NCBI GenBank assembly: GCA_916048095.2
Contig: OU696587.1
Location: forward strand, 7,724,493-7,788,492
DNA from: Sacculina carcini
Lineage: Eukaryota > Arthropoda > Thecostraca > Sacculinidae
Length of the DNA: 64,000 bases
Direction: 5' to 3'
The stretch's first letter is position 1, and each line of letters begins with the position of its first letter. Below are positions 63,355 to 64,000 of the stretch, piece after piece. A model generated the notes under the pieces. That model ran no database searches. It saw only the letters and a program-made list of their open reading frames with translations, and was not told the DNA's origin. The position numbers and the translations under genes are program-made.

Positions 63355-64000
63355 AAGTGTGCCCTAAGTGTTACCTAAGTGTGCCCTAAGTGTGCCCTAA
63401 GTGTTACCTAAGTGTACCCTAAGTGTTACCTAAGTGTGCCCTAAGTGTTACCTAAGTGTATCCTAAGTGTTACCTAAGTGTTACCTAAGTGTTACCCAAG
63501 TGTTACCCAAGTGTTACCTAAGTGTGCCCTAAGTTTGCCCTAAGTGTTACCTAAGTGTGCCCTAACTGTTACCTAAGTGTGCCCTAAGTGTTACCTAAGT
63601 GTTACCTAAGTGTTACCTAAGTGTTACCTAAGTGTTACCTAAGTGTTACCTAAGTGTGCCCTAACTGTTACCTAAGTGTGCCCTAAGTGTGCCCTAAGTG
63701 TTACCTAAGTGTGCCCTAACTGTTACCTAAGTGTGCCCTAAGTGTTACCTAAGTGTTACCTAAGTGTGCCCTAAGTGTTACCTAAGTGTGCCCTAACTGT
63801 TACCTAAGTGTGCCCTAACTGTTACCTAAGTGTGCCCTAAGTGTTTCCTAAGTGTTACCTAAGTGTTACCTAAGTGTGCCCTAAGTGTGCCCTAAGTGTT
63901 ACCTAAGTGTGCCCTAAGTGTTACCTAAGTGTTACCTAAGTGTTACCTAAGTGTTACCTAAGTGTTACCTAAGTGTGCCCTAAGTGTGCCCTAACTGTTA

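Larger units (their letters stand above)
1..64000. repeat. 11-bp minisatellite/satellite array filling the window
   Basis: The window is a head-to-tail array of an 11-bp unit, mainly AAGTGTTACCT (A) and AAGTGTGCCCT (B), with AACTGTTACCT as the commonest third form. All units point the same way and I saw no inversion. Unit starts fall on 1 + 11n up to 8,900, then shift by one base at each of five 12-bp units, ending in phase +5. That makes about 5,817 full units plus an 8-base partial unit at 63,993-64,000. No unique sequence interrupts it and it continues past both edges. There are no genes. Each ordinary unit carries CTAAG, giving TAA on the plus strand, and TTAGG, giving TAG on the minus strand. 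Because 11 is not a multiple of 3, about three successive units close every frame on each strand. Arrays like this are typical of eukaryotic heterochromatin or subtelomeres; the family itself is one I do not recognise. Confidence 0.98.
59119..64000. repeat. 6,699-bp-offset block, copy 2 (cut by window end)
   Basis: Copy of 52,420-57,301. It still matches at the last base of the window, so its true length is unknown. Confidence 0.87.

Noticed and set aside
1..64000. Protein-coding genes or a repeat-rich protein
   Set aside because: TAA occurs in nearly every unit on the plus strand and TAG on the minus strand. Since 11 is not a multiple of 3, every frame closes within a few units. Units lacking TAA (CCCAAG, CTATG, CTACG) are too sparse to open a useful frame.
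1..64000. CRISPR array
   Set aside because: The units abut directly with no spacers, and 11 bp is far below CRISPR repeat length.
1..64000. Plasmid or phage iterons, or a replication origin
   Set aside because: Iterons come in small numbers beside a replication gene. Here thousands of units run for 64 kb with no gene.
1..64000. Canonical telomere made of TTAGG or TTAGGG repeats
   Set aside because: The pentamer or hexamer is separated by five or six other bases in every unit, and unit diversity with block duplication is unlike telomerase product. Only a telomere-related or subtelomeric origin remains possible.
1..64000. G-quadruplex or i-motif array
   Set aside because: B units give a single GGG run on the minus strand with 8-base gaps, and A units have only GG. 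Loops exceed the usual limit and the pattern is broken by A units.
1..64000. Centromeric satellite with CENP-B-like boxes
   Set aside because: Unit size is far below nucleosome length, and no CpG-containing box of that kind is present. Centromere function cannot be judged from sequence alone.
1..64000. tRNA, rRNA, transposon remnants or promoters
   Set aside because: No stretch departs from the 11-bp unit, so there is no room for any of these. Chance TATA-like or CCAAGT matches are part of unit variants.

Overview
The whole window is one uninterrupted tandem array of an 11-bp repeat. I find no gene, RNA gene, transposon or unique sequence in it. The two main units are type A (AAGTGTTACCT) and type B (AAGTGTGCCCT). 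They differ only at positions 7-8 (TA or GC) and often alternate. The register holds from base 1 to base 64,000. I checked the phase at many points, and the only net shift is +5 bases, fully explained by five 12-bp units. That gives about 5,817 complete units plus an 8-base partial unit at the right edge. The array runs off both ends of the window.

Organism: an array of this size, with nested duplications and no coding sequence, fits eukaryotic satellite or minisatellite heterochromatin in a long-read assembly. Nothing in the sequence identifies the species. On the minus strand the unit reads TTAGGTAACAC (type A) or TTAGGGCACAC (type B). Every ordinary unit therefore carries TTAGG, the arthropod-type telomere pentamer, and B units carry TTAGGG. 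A subtelomeric or telomere-derived origin is possible but unproven.

Structure above the unit: rare variant units recur in a fixed order and form a module of about 0.7 kb. Its order is AAGTGTTACTT, AAGTGTAGCCT, AAGTGTACCCT (usually twice, sometimes three times), AAGTGATACCT, ATGTGTGCCCT, AACTGTGCCCC with AACTTTTACCT, AAGTATGCCCT with AAGTGTTGCCT, AAGTGTATCCT, then units ending in CCC. I located 24 copies of its core. The modules sit inside much larger duplicated blocks whose offsets can be read from the variants. Left part: 4,257 bp and 1,991 bp. Middle-left: 6,788 bp, with a later internal 3,048-bp tandem duplication. Middle: 5,182 bp in tandem. Around 37 kb: 506 bp. Right part: about 1,353, 2,794, 3,861, 6,699 and 13,552 bp. 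A block near 34.7-36.5 kb matches one near 6-7.8 kb, 28,693 bp away.

Regions: 1-8.3 kb is the 4,257-bp repeat family. 6.8-23.2 kb is the 6,788/3,048-bp family. 23.7-34.2 kb is the 5,182-bp tandem pair. 34.2-38.4 kb is a mosaic that includes copies of left-end blocks. 38.4-64 kb is a right-hand domain with its own variants (AAGTGTGCCTT, AAGTATGTCCT, AAGTTTGCCCT) and the densest nesting. The picture is of an array growing by repeated unequal exchange or block duplication, always in whole units, with substitutions focused on positions 7-8. All positions were read by eye; block edges are approximate to a few units.
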